From Clostridia bacterium (GTDB taxonomy: Bacteria; Bacillota; Clostridia; Lachnospirales; Anaerotignaceae), in NCBI GenBank assembly GCA_022651385.1, contig JALCQR010000007.1:1-64000 (forward strand): a DNA stretch of 64,000 bases, given 5' to 3'. Positions 33,699 through 41,922 of this stretch are shown here, piece by piece. The notes beneath the pieces were generated by a model that searched no databases, was not told the DNA's origin, and saw only the letters and a list, made by a program, of their open reading frames with translations. The position numbers and the translations under genes were made by a program. Each line of letters opens with the position of its first letter. The first letter of the stretch is position 1.

Positions 33699-33732
33699 AA
33701 AGCTTACACCGGTTGGTTTTGGTGTAAGCTTT
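33699..33732. terminator. perfect hairpin without U tract after larC
   Basis: AAAGCTTACACC (33699-33710) pairs perfectly with GGTGTAAGCTTT (33721-33732), ten-base loop. It is followed by GCCTATTC rather than a T run, so termination may be inefficient or Rho-dependent. Confidence 0.5.
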
Positions 33733-33931
33733 GCCTATTCATTTTATGAAAAAAGTTATAAAAAAACATAATATGTGCAAGATTTTTGCTTGCGGTGATT
33801 TAACATTTATGTAATAATTGTTAACTAATAAAAATTTTAACAATTATTGGATTTTAATTTGGGCTTTTTAAGCTTGTTTTTATGTAGAATTAACAAAAAT
33901 GTAATAATTGCCTGTATAATTTAAAAGTATA

Positions 33932-33960
33932 TTGACATTTGCTGTATGTTTTTTTATAAT
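33932..33960 (+). promoter_or_regulatory. consensus sigma-A promoter of the NlpC/P60 gene
   Basis: TTGACA (33932-33937), 17-base spacer, TATAAT (33955-33960): a perfect match. Confidence 0.88.
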
Positions 33961-33965
33961 ATTCT

Positions 33966-33982
33966 TGTAACAAAAATGTAAT
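33966..33982 (+). promoter_or_regulatory. WalR (YycF)-type binding site
   Basis: TGTAAC-AAAAA-TGTAAT matches TGTWAH-N5-TGTWAH exactly, the box bound by WalR, the essential cell-wall response regulator of Firmicutes. It covers the expected transcription start just after the -10. Upstream copies at 33889-33905 and about 33799-33815 keep the second half-site. PhoP uses similar TTHACA repeats and cannot be excluded. Confidence 0.55.
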
Positions 33983-34003
33983 AATTGAATGGGGGAAAGC
34001 TTG

Positions 34004-35185
34004 ATGAAGTTTAATAGAACAGCCTTGTCAGCTGCCGCCGCCGGTGCTGTTTTAACTGTTGCATTCAGTGTCACGGTTTTTGCAGCAGTAAAAGGTGTTG
34101 TTACATCCGACGGTGTTAATGTTCGTGCTCAGGCAAGCATGGAAGCTGATAAAATTGGTACTCTTTCAGATGGTGATACCGTAGAGATTGAAGTCTGTGA
34201 CGGTAAGTGGTATAAAATCAATTACGGCGGAAGCGATGCTTATGTATATTCCGATTACGTAAAGGCTGAGACAGAAACAACAGGAAATGTTGTGTGTAAT
34301 AAAGTTAATGTAAGAGCTAAAGCTTCTACAGATTCCGATGTTGTCGGACAAGTTAATAATGGAGACACAGTTACTATTATGGGAGAAGATAGCAACTGGT
34401 TTGAAATAAAAAGAACAAACGGAGATATAGCTTATGTAAGTAAAGGTTATATCAGTGGTAAAGCTCCTGAAAAAATAGAAAAAGTTAAGCCAGCTTCAAC
34501 AAATACTGCCAGTGTTAATCAGGAAAAAACAACTGATATTAGTTCAAGAGAGTCGGAGGCAGCGAAAGATGAATATGCTCAAGTCGATGCTGCTAACGGT
34601 TTGAAAGTCAGAGACGGCGCCGGTACTAATTTTCAGAAGATAGGCGTACTTAACTGTGGTGAATATGTAGACGTGCTTTCCAAGTCAAACGGATGGCTGT
34701 ATATTAAAGCTGATGACGGGACAGAAGGTTTTGTGTCATCTGATTATGCAACTGTATATGATGGGGACAAGCCTAAAAACGAAGATAAAAACACAAAAAC
34801 AAAAGGTGAAGAAATAGTTGCTTTTGCTGAAAAATACATAGGTACACCGTATGTTTGGGGAGGTACTAATCTGTCAACGGGTGTTGATTGTTCCGGATTT
34901 GTGTATTGTGTATATAAAAATTTCGGTATAACACTTAACAGAAGTTCGTCGGCAATGGCACTTCAGGGAACAACAGTTTCAAAGTCGAATCTTATACCGG
35001 GAGATTTGGTTTTCTTTGATACGGATGGAAGCAATGATGGAAGCATTTCTCATGTAGGAATATATGTTGGAAGCGGCCAGTACATACATTCATCATCAGG
35101 CAAAACATATGGTGTTACTATAACATCACTTTCTGACAGCTACAGTTCTTCAACTTATGTTACAGCAAAAAGAATGTTAAAATAA
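34004..35185 (+). CDS. secreted NlpC/P60 endopeptidase with three SH3b domains
   Basis: A 393-residue exported cell-wall hydrolase. A signal peptide is followed by three bacterial SH3 repeats (about 33-88, 96-150 and 193-248), each with NVRAxAS or LKVRDGAG and a closing G-x-AYV/GFVS strand. A Lys/Asn-rich linker leads to the C-terminal NlpC/P60 domain with Cys296 (GVDCSGFVYCVY), His350 (SHVGIYVG) and His362 (YIHS). It should cleave D-Glu/meso-DAP peptide bonds of peptidoglycan. GGGGGA precedes ATG 34004. A consensus promoter with a WalR-type box fits a growth-linked autolysin such as the LytE/CwlO group. Confidence 0.93.
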   Translation: MKFNRTALSAAAAGAVLTVAFSVTVFAAVKGVVTSDGVNVRAQASMEADKIGTLSDGDTVEIEVCDGKWYKINYGGSDAYVYSDYVKAETETTGNVVCNKVNVRAKASTDSDVVGQVNNGDTVTIMGEDSNWFEIKRTNGDIAYVSKGYISGKAPEKIEKVKPASTNTASVNQEKTTDISSRESEAAKDEYAQVDAANGLKVRDGAGTNFQKIGVLNCGEYVDVLSKSNGWLYIKADDGTEGFVSSDYATVYDGDKPKNEDKNTKTKGEEIVAFAEKYIGTPYVWGGTNLSTGVDCSGFVYCVYKNFGITLNRSSSAMALQGTTVSKSNLIPGDLVFFDTDGSNDGSISHVGIYVGSGQYIHSSSGKTYGVTITSLSDSYSSSTYVTAKRMLK

Positions 35186-35200
35186 AGATGAATAGCAGTG

Positions 35201-35231
35201 AAAACTCCGTTATCAATTTAGCGGAGTTTTT
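35201..35231 (+). terminator. terminator after the NlpC/P60 gene
   Basis: AAAACTCCG (35201-35209) pairs with CGGAGTTTT (35222-35230), followed by T. An open frame that would start at 35188 runs through this hairpin and is not a credible start for the next gene. Confidence 0.8.
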
Positions 35232-35268
35232 GCCGCATTTTAAATACATATTAAATCAGAGGAAAATA

Positions 35269-36480
35269 ATGAGAAAACATTTATTAAAATGCAAAAAAGC
35301 AGTGTTTGCTATTTGTACTGCAATAATAGCAGTATCGTTTGCTTATCCGCCTTATACGGCAAATGCAGCTAAAACTTTATCACAGCTTAAAAGTGAGCGG
35401 GAAACTCTCGCGACTAAAACTAAAAACGCAAAAAGCGAGCTTCAGAAAATTCAGTCTGAAAAAGCAGACATGTCTGAACAGATAAAAGCTATGGATAGCG
35501 TAATTAATGCGGCCCAGCAGCAGCTACAGCAGTCTCAGGCTGACCTTAATGAGGTAAACAAACGTCTTGAAGCTTCAAAAACTGCTCTTGAAGAAGCCAA
35601 AAAAAATCGTGAAAACCAAAACGAGGTTTTTGGAAAAAGAATAAAGTATTTCTATGAACACGGCGAGACAGGTTATATTGATATTATTCTTGAAGCTAAA
35701 GGTGTATCCGATATGCTTTTACGAATGCAGTATGTAGAAGATATAATGAATTATGATAAATCTCTTCTTGACAAGCTGAAAGCGACAGAGGATACTATAG
35801 CTAAAAAGACAGAAGAAATAAAGGAAGAAAAAACTGCTGCAGAAGAAATTGTGGCTGAAAATCAGAAAAATGAACAGGAAGTACAAGCTGAACTTGCAAA
35901 TAAAAAAGCTAAGATGCAGCAATACGCACAAAATGAGGCAAACTTTAAAAAACTCTTGGCTGACACAGAACAGTCAAGTAAAAATATTGAAAGACTAATT
36001 CAACAGTCATCAAGTTCATCATATTCAAGTAAGAACAGTTCTTCATATGTATATACCGGAGGAAAGCTTAATTGGCCTGTTCCGTCAAGAGCTGCGTCAC
36101 CGTCAAGTGAAAGCAGCGGGTTTGGTTACCGTTCACGACCGATAGGAAGCGGTACGGAATTTCATACGGGATACGATATACCGGCTTCATATGGTTCGGC
36201 TATTGTGGCGGCAGAGTCGGGAACTGTAATTTATGCAGGCTGGATGAATGGATACGGCAATACCATAATGATAAACCACGGTGGCGGCCTTGTAACACTT
36301 TACGGACATAATTCAAGTTTAACTGTGTCAAAAGGGCAGACTGTTAAAAGAGGTCAGCAGGTTGCAAGATGCGGAGCTACAGGTAATGCAACAGGAAACC
36401 ATTGCCACTTTGAAGTACGTTTAAATGGAAAAGCTGTAAGTCCGGAGCCATATCTCGGTGTTAAAAACATAGCAGGTTAA
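35269..36480 (+). CDS. secreted M23 peptidase with coiled coil (EnvC-like)
   Basis: A 403-residue exported protein. A signal peptide (MRKHLLKCKKAVFAICTAIIAVS...ANA) precedes a long Glu/Lys/Gln-rich coiled coil (about 35-245), a Ser-rich linker (about 248-262) and a C-terminal LytM/M23 zinc metallopeptidase with H299 and D303 (FHTGYD) and HxH at 378-380 (NHCHFEV). All zinc ligands appear present, so it is probably active against peptidoglycan cross-links. The layout resembles EnvC/CwlO-type division or elongation hydrolases. AGAGGAAA precedes ATG 35269. It follows another wall hydrolase and may share its control by readthrough. Confidence 0.92.
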   Translation: MRKHLLKCKKAVFAICTAIIAVSFAYPPYTANAAKTLSQLKSERETLATKTKNAKSELQKIQSEKADMSEQIKAMDSVINAAQQQLQQSQADLNEVNKRLEASKTALEEAKKNRENQNEVFGKRIKYFYEHGETGYIDIILEAKGVSDMLLRMQYVEDIMNYDKSLLDKLKATEDTIAKKTEEIKEEKTAAEEIVAENQKNEQEVQAELANKKAKMQQYAQNEANFKKLLADTEQSSKNIERLIQQSSSSSYSSKNSSSYVYTGGKLNWPVPSRAASPSSESSGFGYRSRPIGSGTEFHTGYDIPASYGSAIVAAESGTVIYAGWMNGYGNTIMINHGGGLVTLYGHNSSLTVSKGQTVKRGQQVARCGATGNATGNHCHFEVRLNGKAVSPEPYLGVKNIAG

Positions 36481-36501
36481 ATTCAAGCATATAAAAATAT
36501 C

Positions 36502-36537
36502 AGGTTCTGTTTTAATTTTTAAGACAGAACCTTTTTT
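36502..36537 (+). terminator. terminator after the M23 peptidase gene
   Basis: AGGTTCTGT (36502-36510) pairs with ACAGAACCT (36524-36532), followed by six T. Confidence 0.87.
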
Positions 36538-36796
36538 ACTTTGTTTATGTAATTTATGTATTTTAATATACATAAAATACTTTAAGCTCATATAATGTGT
36601 TTGCCGTGTATATTTTGTTACAAGCTGAATTATTCTGTTTTTTTGTTAAACAGATAGATACCACTAAAGCGCAATATTAACTTATTATCTGAATTGCAAA
36701 TACACCAATGAAACATTAATAAGATAGTATAAACAAATAAGTTGATATTGGCAGGCTTATGAAAGATATTCATAGGTCAAAGGAGTGAATTATTTT
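36538..36796 (+). promoter_or_regulatory. AT-rich upstream region of the GGDEF regulator with two palindromes
   Basis: A possible promoter is TTGCAA (36694-36699), 17 bases, TAATAA (36717-36722). Two inverted repeats stand out: TTTATGTA/TACATAAA (36553-36576, eight-base loop) and TATGAA-AGATA-TTCATA (36758-36774), which lies between the presumed start and the ribosome site. The second could be an autoregulatory operator for the downstream SARP-like domain; this is a guess. Nothing else was recognised. Confidence 0.35.
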
Positions 36797-39082
36797 ATGA
36801 AAACTATTATCATAGACGAAAATGTTTTTATACTGGAGCAATTCGCTGATAAGTGTGCAGATATTAAGGAAATTCAGCTTATAGGAGATTTTAATAGTTA
36901 TTCCGATTCATTGAATTTTATTAAAAATAATAATGTTGAGCTTGTTTTTTTGGCCGATGATTTAGCTGAAATTAACAGTAATATTCTCGCTCGGCGTTTT
37001 AAGGAAATTTATCCTGAAATTATAATTATATTTATTTCACAAAATATTAAGTTTTTTAAATCTCAGAATAATATTAATAATTATTATGTTCTTGAATCAA
37101 ATACTCCTGACGAAATTGAGTCGGCAGTAAACAGAGCAATATTTTTAACGAAAGAAATAAAAAACTCAATATATATAAGAACATTCGGAGACTTTGACAT
37201 TTTTATTCATAATACTCCGGTTAAATTTGAAAATTCAAATGCAAAACAATTTTTGGCTGTCATTGTTGACAGTCTTGGAGAAGAACTAAAATCGAGAGAA
37301 ATATGTAATATTCTTTTTCCAGATGAAAGTGAAATCAATCAACTAATGTATTATAATAAAGCATTAAGAGAACTAAAATTTACACTTAAAAAATATAACA
37401 TTAATGATTTAATTTGTTATTCAAATAAAGGATGTAAAATAAATACAAAAAAATTAAACTGCGATTTATTTATGTTTTTAGATGGGGACTTAAATGCTAT
37501 ACGTTCGTTTAATAACTCATATATGAATGGCTATCAGTGGGGGAAAAAAACGTTTGAAATGCTTAAGCGCCAGAAACAAATGTTTGAAAGTTATAGTGAC
37601 GGCATGACAAAAAACACAATATGTGCCAGTATTAGATGTGCTCTTGACAGTAGATTAACTATTGTATATGCTAACGAAAGTTTTCTTGCTATTACTGGAT
37701 ATTGTAGAGAGGACATGTATGAGCTGCTTTCCAACAGCTTTAAAGAACTGGTGTTTGAAAATGACAGAGAAATGCTTATGAATGCCGTGTACAGCAATGG
37801 AAAATTAGGAAAAACAAAAGAAATTGACTTGAGACTTAAGTGTAAAAGCGGCAGCCTTATTTGGGTTATGAGCAAGGGAGAAATAATAAAGTGGCAAAAT
37901 ATAACAGGAGAAGATTCCGAATGGGAAACACTTCTTATCGATATATCAAATAGAAAGGCAGACCAGCTTGCGCTTAAAGACCAGGCTCAAAGAGATGCAC
38001 TTACAAGGCTTTACAACAGAAGCACTGGAAAAGATATGATAGACAATTATTTATCAAAAGAAGGCAGAGATAAAAAATCGGCGCTGATAATTTTGGATGT
38101 TGATAATTTTAAAGCAATAAATGATACGTATGGTCATCCGTTTGCCGATACTGTACTTACAGATATAGCGTCAATTCTTACTCATATTTATAGAACTTCC
38201 GATATAATAAGCAGAATCGGCGGAGATGAAATGATGATTTTTATAAAAAACATACCGTCAGATGAATTTCTTGTGGATAAAATTAATAAAACTGTAGAAA
38301 TTTTATATGAAAAGCTTAATTTAAAAACTAAGTACGGAGAATTGTCATGCAGCTTGGGTGTTGCAGTATATCCGTCTGATGCCGATAGCTTCGAGAACTT
38401 ATATTCATGTGCAGACAAGGCTTTGTATTGCTCAAAGAAGAAAGGTAAGTGCCAAGCAACAGTTTATAAAAACATCGACTATGAAGATATAAATAAAATG
38501 CCGGCATCAATTGTAAAAGAAAGCTGTATGATAAAAGAAAACAGTATTATGTGTTATGCATTTAACCATTTATACGGTAATCCCGATTTGTATGCTTCAA
38601 TAAATTCTGTACTTCATGCAGTTGGCAAAATGCTTGATATAAGCAGAGTTTATATTTTTGAGGATACTGATGACAGAAAGTACACAGTCAACACATTTGA
38701 GTGGTGTGCTGAGGGAATATGTTCTGAAAAAAACAGTATGCAGAAGCTTCCAAGACATATATTTAAAAATTATTATAAAAACATTGAGGAAAACGGCGGG
38801 CTATTGTACTGCTGTGATTTTGAAAAACTTCCGCTTCAGATTTATAAAACATTGAAGTTACAAGGTGTAAAATCAATAATACATTGTGAGTTAAAAGATG
38901 AAAATAAATGTTTTGGATTTGTGGGTTTTGACGAGTGTAAAGAAAAGCGCTTTTGGAATTGGCAGCAGGTTAAATCACTGTTGGAACTGACAAGAGTTAT
39001 AAGTGTATTTTTAAGAAAGTACCGTTTGCAGCATGGATGTACACTTGAAAAACTTCAAAGCAATATACATGAAATGAACTAA
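36797..39082 (+). CDS. degenerate receiver / SARP-like / PAS / GGDEF / GAF regulatory protein
   Basis: A 761-residue cytoplasmic signalling protein. Residues 1-115 resemble a receiver (TIIIDENVF...VELVFLADDLAEINS), but the phosphoacceptor Asp aligns with Ala53 and the beta-5 Lys is missing. About 127-250 is a winged-helix/SARP-like segment (FGDFDIFIHNTPVKFENSNA, REICNILFPDE). About 270-390 is a PAS domain. About 395-555 is a GGDEF domain with GGDEM (475-479) and an RxxD inhibitory site (466-469), so it probably makes cyclic di-GMP under feedback control. About 580-750 is GAF-like. ATG 36797 fits better than GTG 36785. It is a single-gene unit with its own terminator. Confidence 0.75.
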   Translation: MKTIIIDENVFILEQFADKCADIKEIQLIGDFNSYSDSLNFIKNNNVELVFLADDLAEINSNILARRFKEIYPEIIIIFISQNIKFFKSQNNINNYYVLESNTPDEIESAVNRAIFLTKEIKNSIYIRTFGDFDIFIHNTPVKFENSNAKQFLAVIVDSLGEELKSREICNILFPDESEINQLMYYNKALRELKFTLKKYNINDLICYSNKGCKINTKKLNCDLFMFLDGDLNAIRSFNNSYMNGYQWGKKTFEMLKRQKQMFESYSDGMTKNTICASIRCALDSRLTIVYANESFLAITGYCREDMYELLSNSFKELVFENDREMLMNAVYSNGKLGKTKEIDLRLKCKSGSLIWVMSKGEIIKWQNITGEDSEWETLLIDISNRKADQLALKDQAQRDALTRLYNRSTGKDMIDNYLSKEGRDKKSALIILDVDNFKAINDTYGHPFADTVLTDIASILTHIYRTSDIISRIGGDEMMIFIKNIPSDEFLVDKINKTVEILYEKLNLKTKYGELSCSLGVAVYPSDADSFENLYSCADKALYCSKKKGKCQATVYKNIDYEDINKMPASIVKESCMIKENSIMCYAFNHLYGNPDLYASINSVLHAVGKMLDISRVYIFEDTDDRKYTVNTFEWCAEGICSEKNSMQKLPRHIFKNYYKNIEENGGLLYCCDFEKLPLQIYKTLKLQGVKSIIHCELKDENKCFGFVGFDECKEKRFWNWQQVKSLLELTRVISVFLRKYRLQHGCTLEKLQSNIHEMN

Positions 39083-39095
39083 ACAAAAAAATTAT

Positions 39096-39130
39096 AAATG
39101 GCGTATCTGTCAGCGGATACGCTATTTTTT
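39096..39130 (+). terminator. terminator after the GGDEF regulator
   Basis: GGCGTATC (39100-39107) pairs with GATACGCT (39116-39123), with flanking AAAT/ATTT, followed by six T. Confidence 0.85.
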
Positions 39131-39191
39131 GACTGTCAAAACATATAGTATTTTAAAATAGGCAAAAAATGTATAAATGTCTTATAATTCA

Positions 39192-39220
39192 TTGACAAGG
39201 CAAAATATATCATGTATAAT
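39192..39220 (+). promoter_or_regulatory. consensus sigma-A promoter of the two small membrane proteins
   Basis: TTGACA (39192-39197), 17-base spacer, TATAAT (39215-39220): a perfect consensus. It overlaps an upstream ATG at 39212, so that ATG is not the start of the gene. Confidence 0.85.
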
Positions 39221-39298
39221 AAAATAACGAACGTTTATTCGCTTTGCATGGCTTTACTCGTTAAAAAAGCAAACACATATTTAGGTTTGGAGGACATT

Positions 39299-39625
39299 AT
39301 GGACGATAAGAATGAAAAAGACAAGGCAGGCAAAATAGATAAAAGTCTTAGCAATTTATATTTCATAATTTTTATAATATTTCTTATTTCGTATCCTTTT
39401 GTTATTTTTTATATGTTTATTGGACTAATATTTATTGGGGCTCCGGCTGTTTTTGAAATTATTGCAATTATAATTGTGCATTTTATATATTTTTTACCAG
39501 TTTTGCTGCAAAAAAGTGTAAATAAAATAATTTATTCAGATGAAAAGTGTATTATTTTTATTTTATTTGTAATAGTTATGATTATATATATTTTTTGTAA
39601 AATAAATATTTATATGGGGCATTAA
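39299..39625 (+). CDS. small hypothetical membrane protein, first of a pair
   Basis: A 108-residue protein: a short charged start (MDDKNEKDKAGKIDKSL) followed by three hydrophobic helices (LYFIIFIIFLISYPFVIFYM; AVFEIIAIIIVHFIYFLPVLL; CIIFILFVIVMIIYIFCKI). I do not recognise a family. GGAGG (39289-39293) is five bases from ATG 39299. It has a perfect promoter and is immediately followed by a second membrane protein, with no gap. Codons are even more AT-rich than in neighbouring genes, as expected of hydrophobic residues but also compatible with acquired DNA. Confidence 0.6.
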   Translation: MDDKNEKDKAGKIDKSLSNLYFIIFIIFLISYPFVIFYMFIGLIFIGAPAVFEIIAIIIVHFIYFLPVLLQKSVNKIIYSDEKCIIFILFVIVMIIYIFCKINIYMGH

Positions 39626-39997
39626 ATGAGCGAAAAAAAGTTTAAAGTTAGTGATATAATTTTGGTGTTGATTCCTGTCGGCATTTTCATATTTTTTGAA
39701 TATATAATAATGAGCCGTTTTATTGACTACATTATTCTTTTTAATAGAGGTGTATTTGAAAGAAGTGCAATAGATGACGAAGATATTTTTGAAAATATTT
39801 GTTATTATTTTATTATTATGCTTTTTAAAACCGTAATACTGCATATACCTTCTCTTATATCTTTAATAATTATGTCATTTTTAGCAAAAAAAGGACCAAA
39901 TTTCGATATGAAAATATATAAAATAATGTATATATTATTTATTGTATCATCAGTTTTTATGTTTTTTGGTTCAATGTATGTTGAATTAAATATATAA
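39626..39997 (+). CDS. small hypothetical membrane protein, second of a pair
   Basis: A 123-residue protein with about three hydrophobic helices (ILVLIPVGIFIFFEYIIM; a middle segment YYFIIMLFKTVILHIPSLISLIIMSF; IMYILFIVSSVFMFFGSMYV) and an acidic loop (RSAIDDEDIFE). Its ATG directly follows the stop of the previous gene, and only GGGG seven bases before the ATG could serve as ribosome site, so translation is probably coupled. No family is recognised. The two proteins probably work together in the membrane. Confidence 0.6.
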   Translation: MSEKKFKVSDIILVLIPVGIFIFFEYIIMSRFIDYIILFNRGVFERSAIDDEDIFENICYYFIIMLFKTVILHIPSLISLIIMSFLAKKGPNFDMKIYKIMYILFIVSSVFMFFGSMYVELNI

Positions 39998-40046
39998 CTA
40001 AAATAAAAGGACAGAGCCTAAATAAGCACTGCCCTAAATTTATATA

Positions 40047-41711
40047 TTACTTTTTTATTTTCTTTTTTTTGAAAATTCCATGACTTTGGTGTTTTTGACT
40101 GTTCGGCTTTTTAGCTTTTTCAATACTTATGCGTTTCCCTTTGATTTTACTGTTCTTCATACCTTCTATAATTTCTTTTGCGTATTCGTAAGGGACATCA
40201 ACATATGCAAAATCGTCGTATATTTTTATTTCTCCAATAAGCTGTCCCGGAACACCGGTTTCTCCGGCAAAGGCGCCTACTATGTCTTTTGCTCTTATTT
40301 TATTGTTCTTGCCTGCATTTACAAAAAGTCTTACCATATCTTTATCTTTGCTTACAGGTTTAGATACATTTTTTGGATTTACAGGATTAAGGTCGTTTTC
40401 AGATGATGAGTAATCAGCTATTGTATTGCCCAACTGCATTTTTATAAGCGCCGCTGCAACATCTATAAGTGCTGTATCATCGTCAAGCATATTTTCAGCA
40501 ACCTCAGCATATTTCTCAAGCCCACCCTTATTTATTACATTCCTAAGTTTTTCAACAAACACATCAGTTTTCGTTTGTTCTATATCATCAAGTGTAGGCA
40601 AAAGACGCTTTTCTATTTTTGTTTTGGCATAAGTCATTATGTCTCTGAGTTTATATATTTCTCTTCCGGAGCAAAATGTAAATGCAGTTCCGCTTTTTCC
40701 TGCTCTGCCGGTACGTCCTATACGATGTACGTAATATTCTTCATTATCAGGTATATCATAATTAAATACAATATCAACATTGTCAACATCTATCCCTCTT
40801 GCAGCAACATCTGTGGCAACAAGTATTTCTATGGCGCCGCTTCTGAATTTCTGCATAACACGGTCACGCTGCTGCTGTTTAAGGTCGCCGTGCAGTCCGT
40901 CTGCAAAATAGCCTCTGCCCAGAAGCTGTTCCGTAACATCGTCAACTCTCTTTTTTGTATTGCAGAAAACAATAGCAAGCTTTGGAGAATACACATCTAT
41001 AAGCCTGCATAAAGCCTCAAGCTTATTTTTTTCCCTGACATCAAAATAGCACTGCTCAATTTGCGGTACAGTCAATTCTTTTCTTGAAATCTTTATATAT
41101 TCCGGAGCTTTAAGATATTTTTTTGAAAGAGACAGTATCTCGTCACTCATTGTTGCTGAAAACATAACCGTCTGTCTTTCTTCAGGTACTTTCTCAAGTA
41201 TTGTTTCTATGTCTTCTCTAAATCCCATGTCGAGCATTTCATCTGCTTCATCAAGAACAACATATTTTACAGTTCCCATTTTAAGTGTGTGTCTTCTCAT
41301 GTGATCCATAACACGTCCCGGTGTGCCTATAACTACCTGTGCACCTTTTTTTAAGGCCATAATTTGCCTGTCTATTGGCTGACCGCCGTATATAGGCAGA
41401 ACACGTATGTTATCTTTGAATTTCAAGAGTTTCCGAAATTCCTCGCTTACCTGTATTGCCAGCTCTCTTGTGGGACAGAGTATTAATGCCTGAAGATGCC
41501 TGTTATCAACGTCTATCATTTCAAGGCATGGTATTCCGAAAGCAGCGGTTTTTCCGGTGCCTGTCTGACTTTGGCCTATTACGTCCTTTTTTGCCATAAT
41601 GAGCGGGATTGCCTGCGACTGTATTTGTGAAGCCTCTTCAAATCCCATATCCTTTACCGCTTTGAGAGTCCAGTCGGAAAGGTTCATTTCTTCAAATTTT
41701 AAGTTATCCAT
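40047..41711 (-). CDS. DEAD-box RNA helicase with DbpA-type RNA-binding domain
   Basis: A 554-residue helicase. The Q motif is MGFEEASQIQSQAIP, Walker A QTGTGKTAAF, DEAD in VLDEADEMLDMG, SAT in FSATMS, and the C-terminal HRIGRTGRAGKSG motif VI. The last 100 residues hold a DbpA/CsdA-like RNA-binding fold (VRLFVNAGKNNKIRAKDIVGAFAGE) and a basic Lys-rich tail. Such DeaD/CshA-type helicases help ribosome assembly and RNA turnover, especially in the cold. AAAGGA lies eight bases before ATG 41711. It is convergent with the small membrane protein pair; only a weak hairpin lies at about 40007-40034. Confidence 0.93.
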   Translation of the reverse strand: MDNLKFEEMNLSDWTLKAVKDMGFEEASQIQSQAIPLIMAKKDVIGQSQTGTGKTAAFGIPCLEMIDVDNRHLQALILCPTRELAIQVSEEFRKLLKFKDNIRVLPIYGGQPIDRQIMALKKGAQVVIGTPGRVMDHMRRHTLKMGTVKYVVLDEADEMLDMGFREDIETILEKVPEERQTVMFSATMSDEILSLSKKYLKAPEYIKISRKELTVPQIEQCYFDVREKNKLEALCRLIDVYSPKLAIVFCNTKKRVDDVTEQLLGRGYFADGLHGDLKQQQRDRVMQKFRSGAIEILVATDVAARGIDVDNVDIVFNYDIPDNEEYYVHRIGRTGRAGKSGTAFTFCSGREIYKLRDIMTYAKTKIEKRLLPTLDDIEQTKTDVFVEKLRNVINKGGLEKYAEVAENMLDDDTALIDVAAALIKMQLGNTIADYSSSENDLNPVNPKNVSKPVSKDKDMVRLFVNAGKNNKIRAKDIVGAFAGETGVPGQLIGEIKIYDDFAYVDVPYEYAKEIIEGMKNSKIKGKRISIEKAKKPNSQKHQSHGIFKKKKIKK

Positions 41712-41922
41712 ATTAAAAGTCCTTTCAAAATAAAAACACATTAAATTTTATAGTAAACCAAGTGGGAAAAATTTGTATTTTTGTAGATATTCTAATTTGA
41801 CCGTCGTCTGAATACTATATCAGGTAAAAATATAAATTGCAACAAATTTATAATTGTATTATAATTATTCAGACATGCAGAAAATGTATTTTTATATAAT
41901 TTTTTATCGGAGGTATTAAAAA

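Larger units (their letters stand above)
33801..33987 (+). repeat. three-fold repeat in the promoter region of the NlpC/P60 gene
   Basis: TAACAAAAATGTAATAATTG occurs identically at 33891-33910 and 33968-33987. A variant with three changes lies at 33801-33820. All three contain the TGTAAT half-site of a WalR box. The interval between larC2 and this gene holds nothing else that I recognise except the hairpin and the promoter. Confidence 0.75.

Noticed and set aside
35188-35268. Upstream extension of the M23 peptidase
   Set aside because: It crosses a terminator hairpin and would hide the signal peptide, which starts at 35269.
39212-39298. Upstream start for the first small membrane protein
   Set aside because: That ATG lies within the spacer and -10 of a perfect promoter, while GGAGG before 39299 supports the later ATG.
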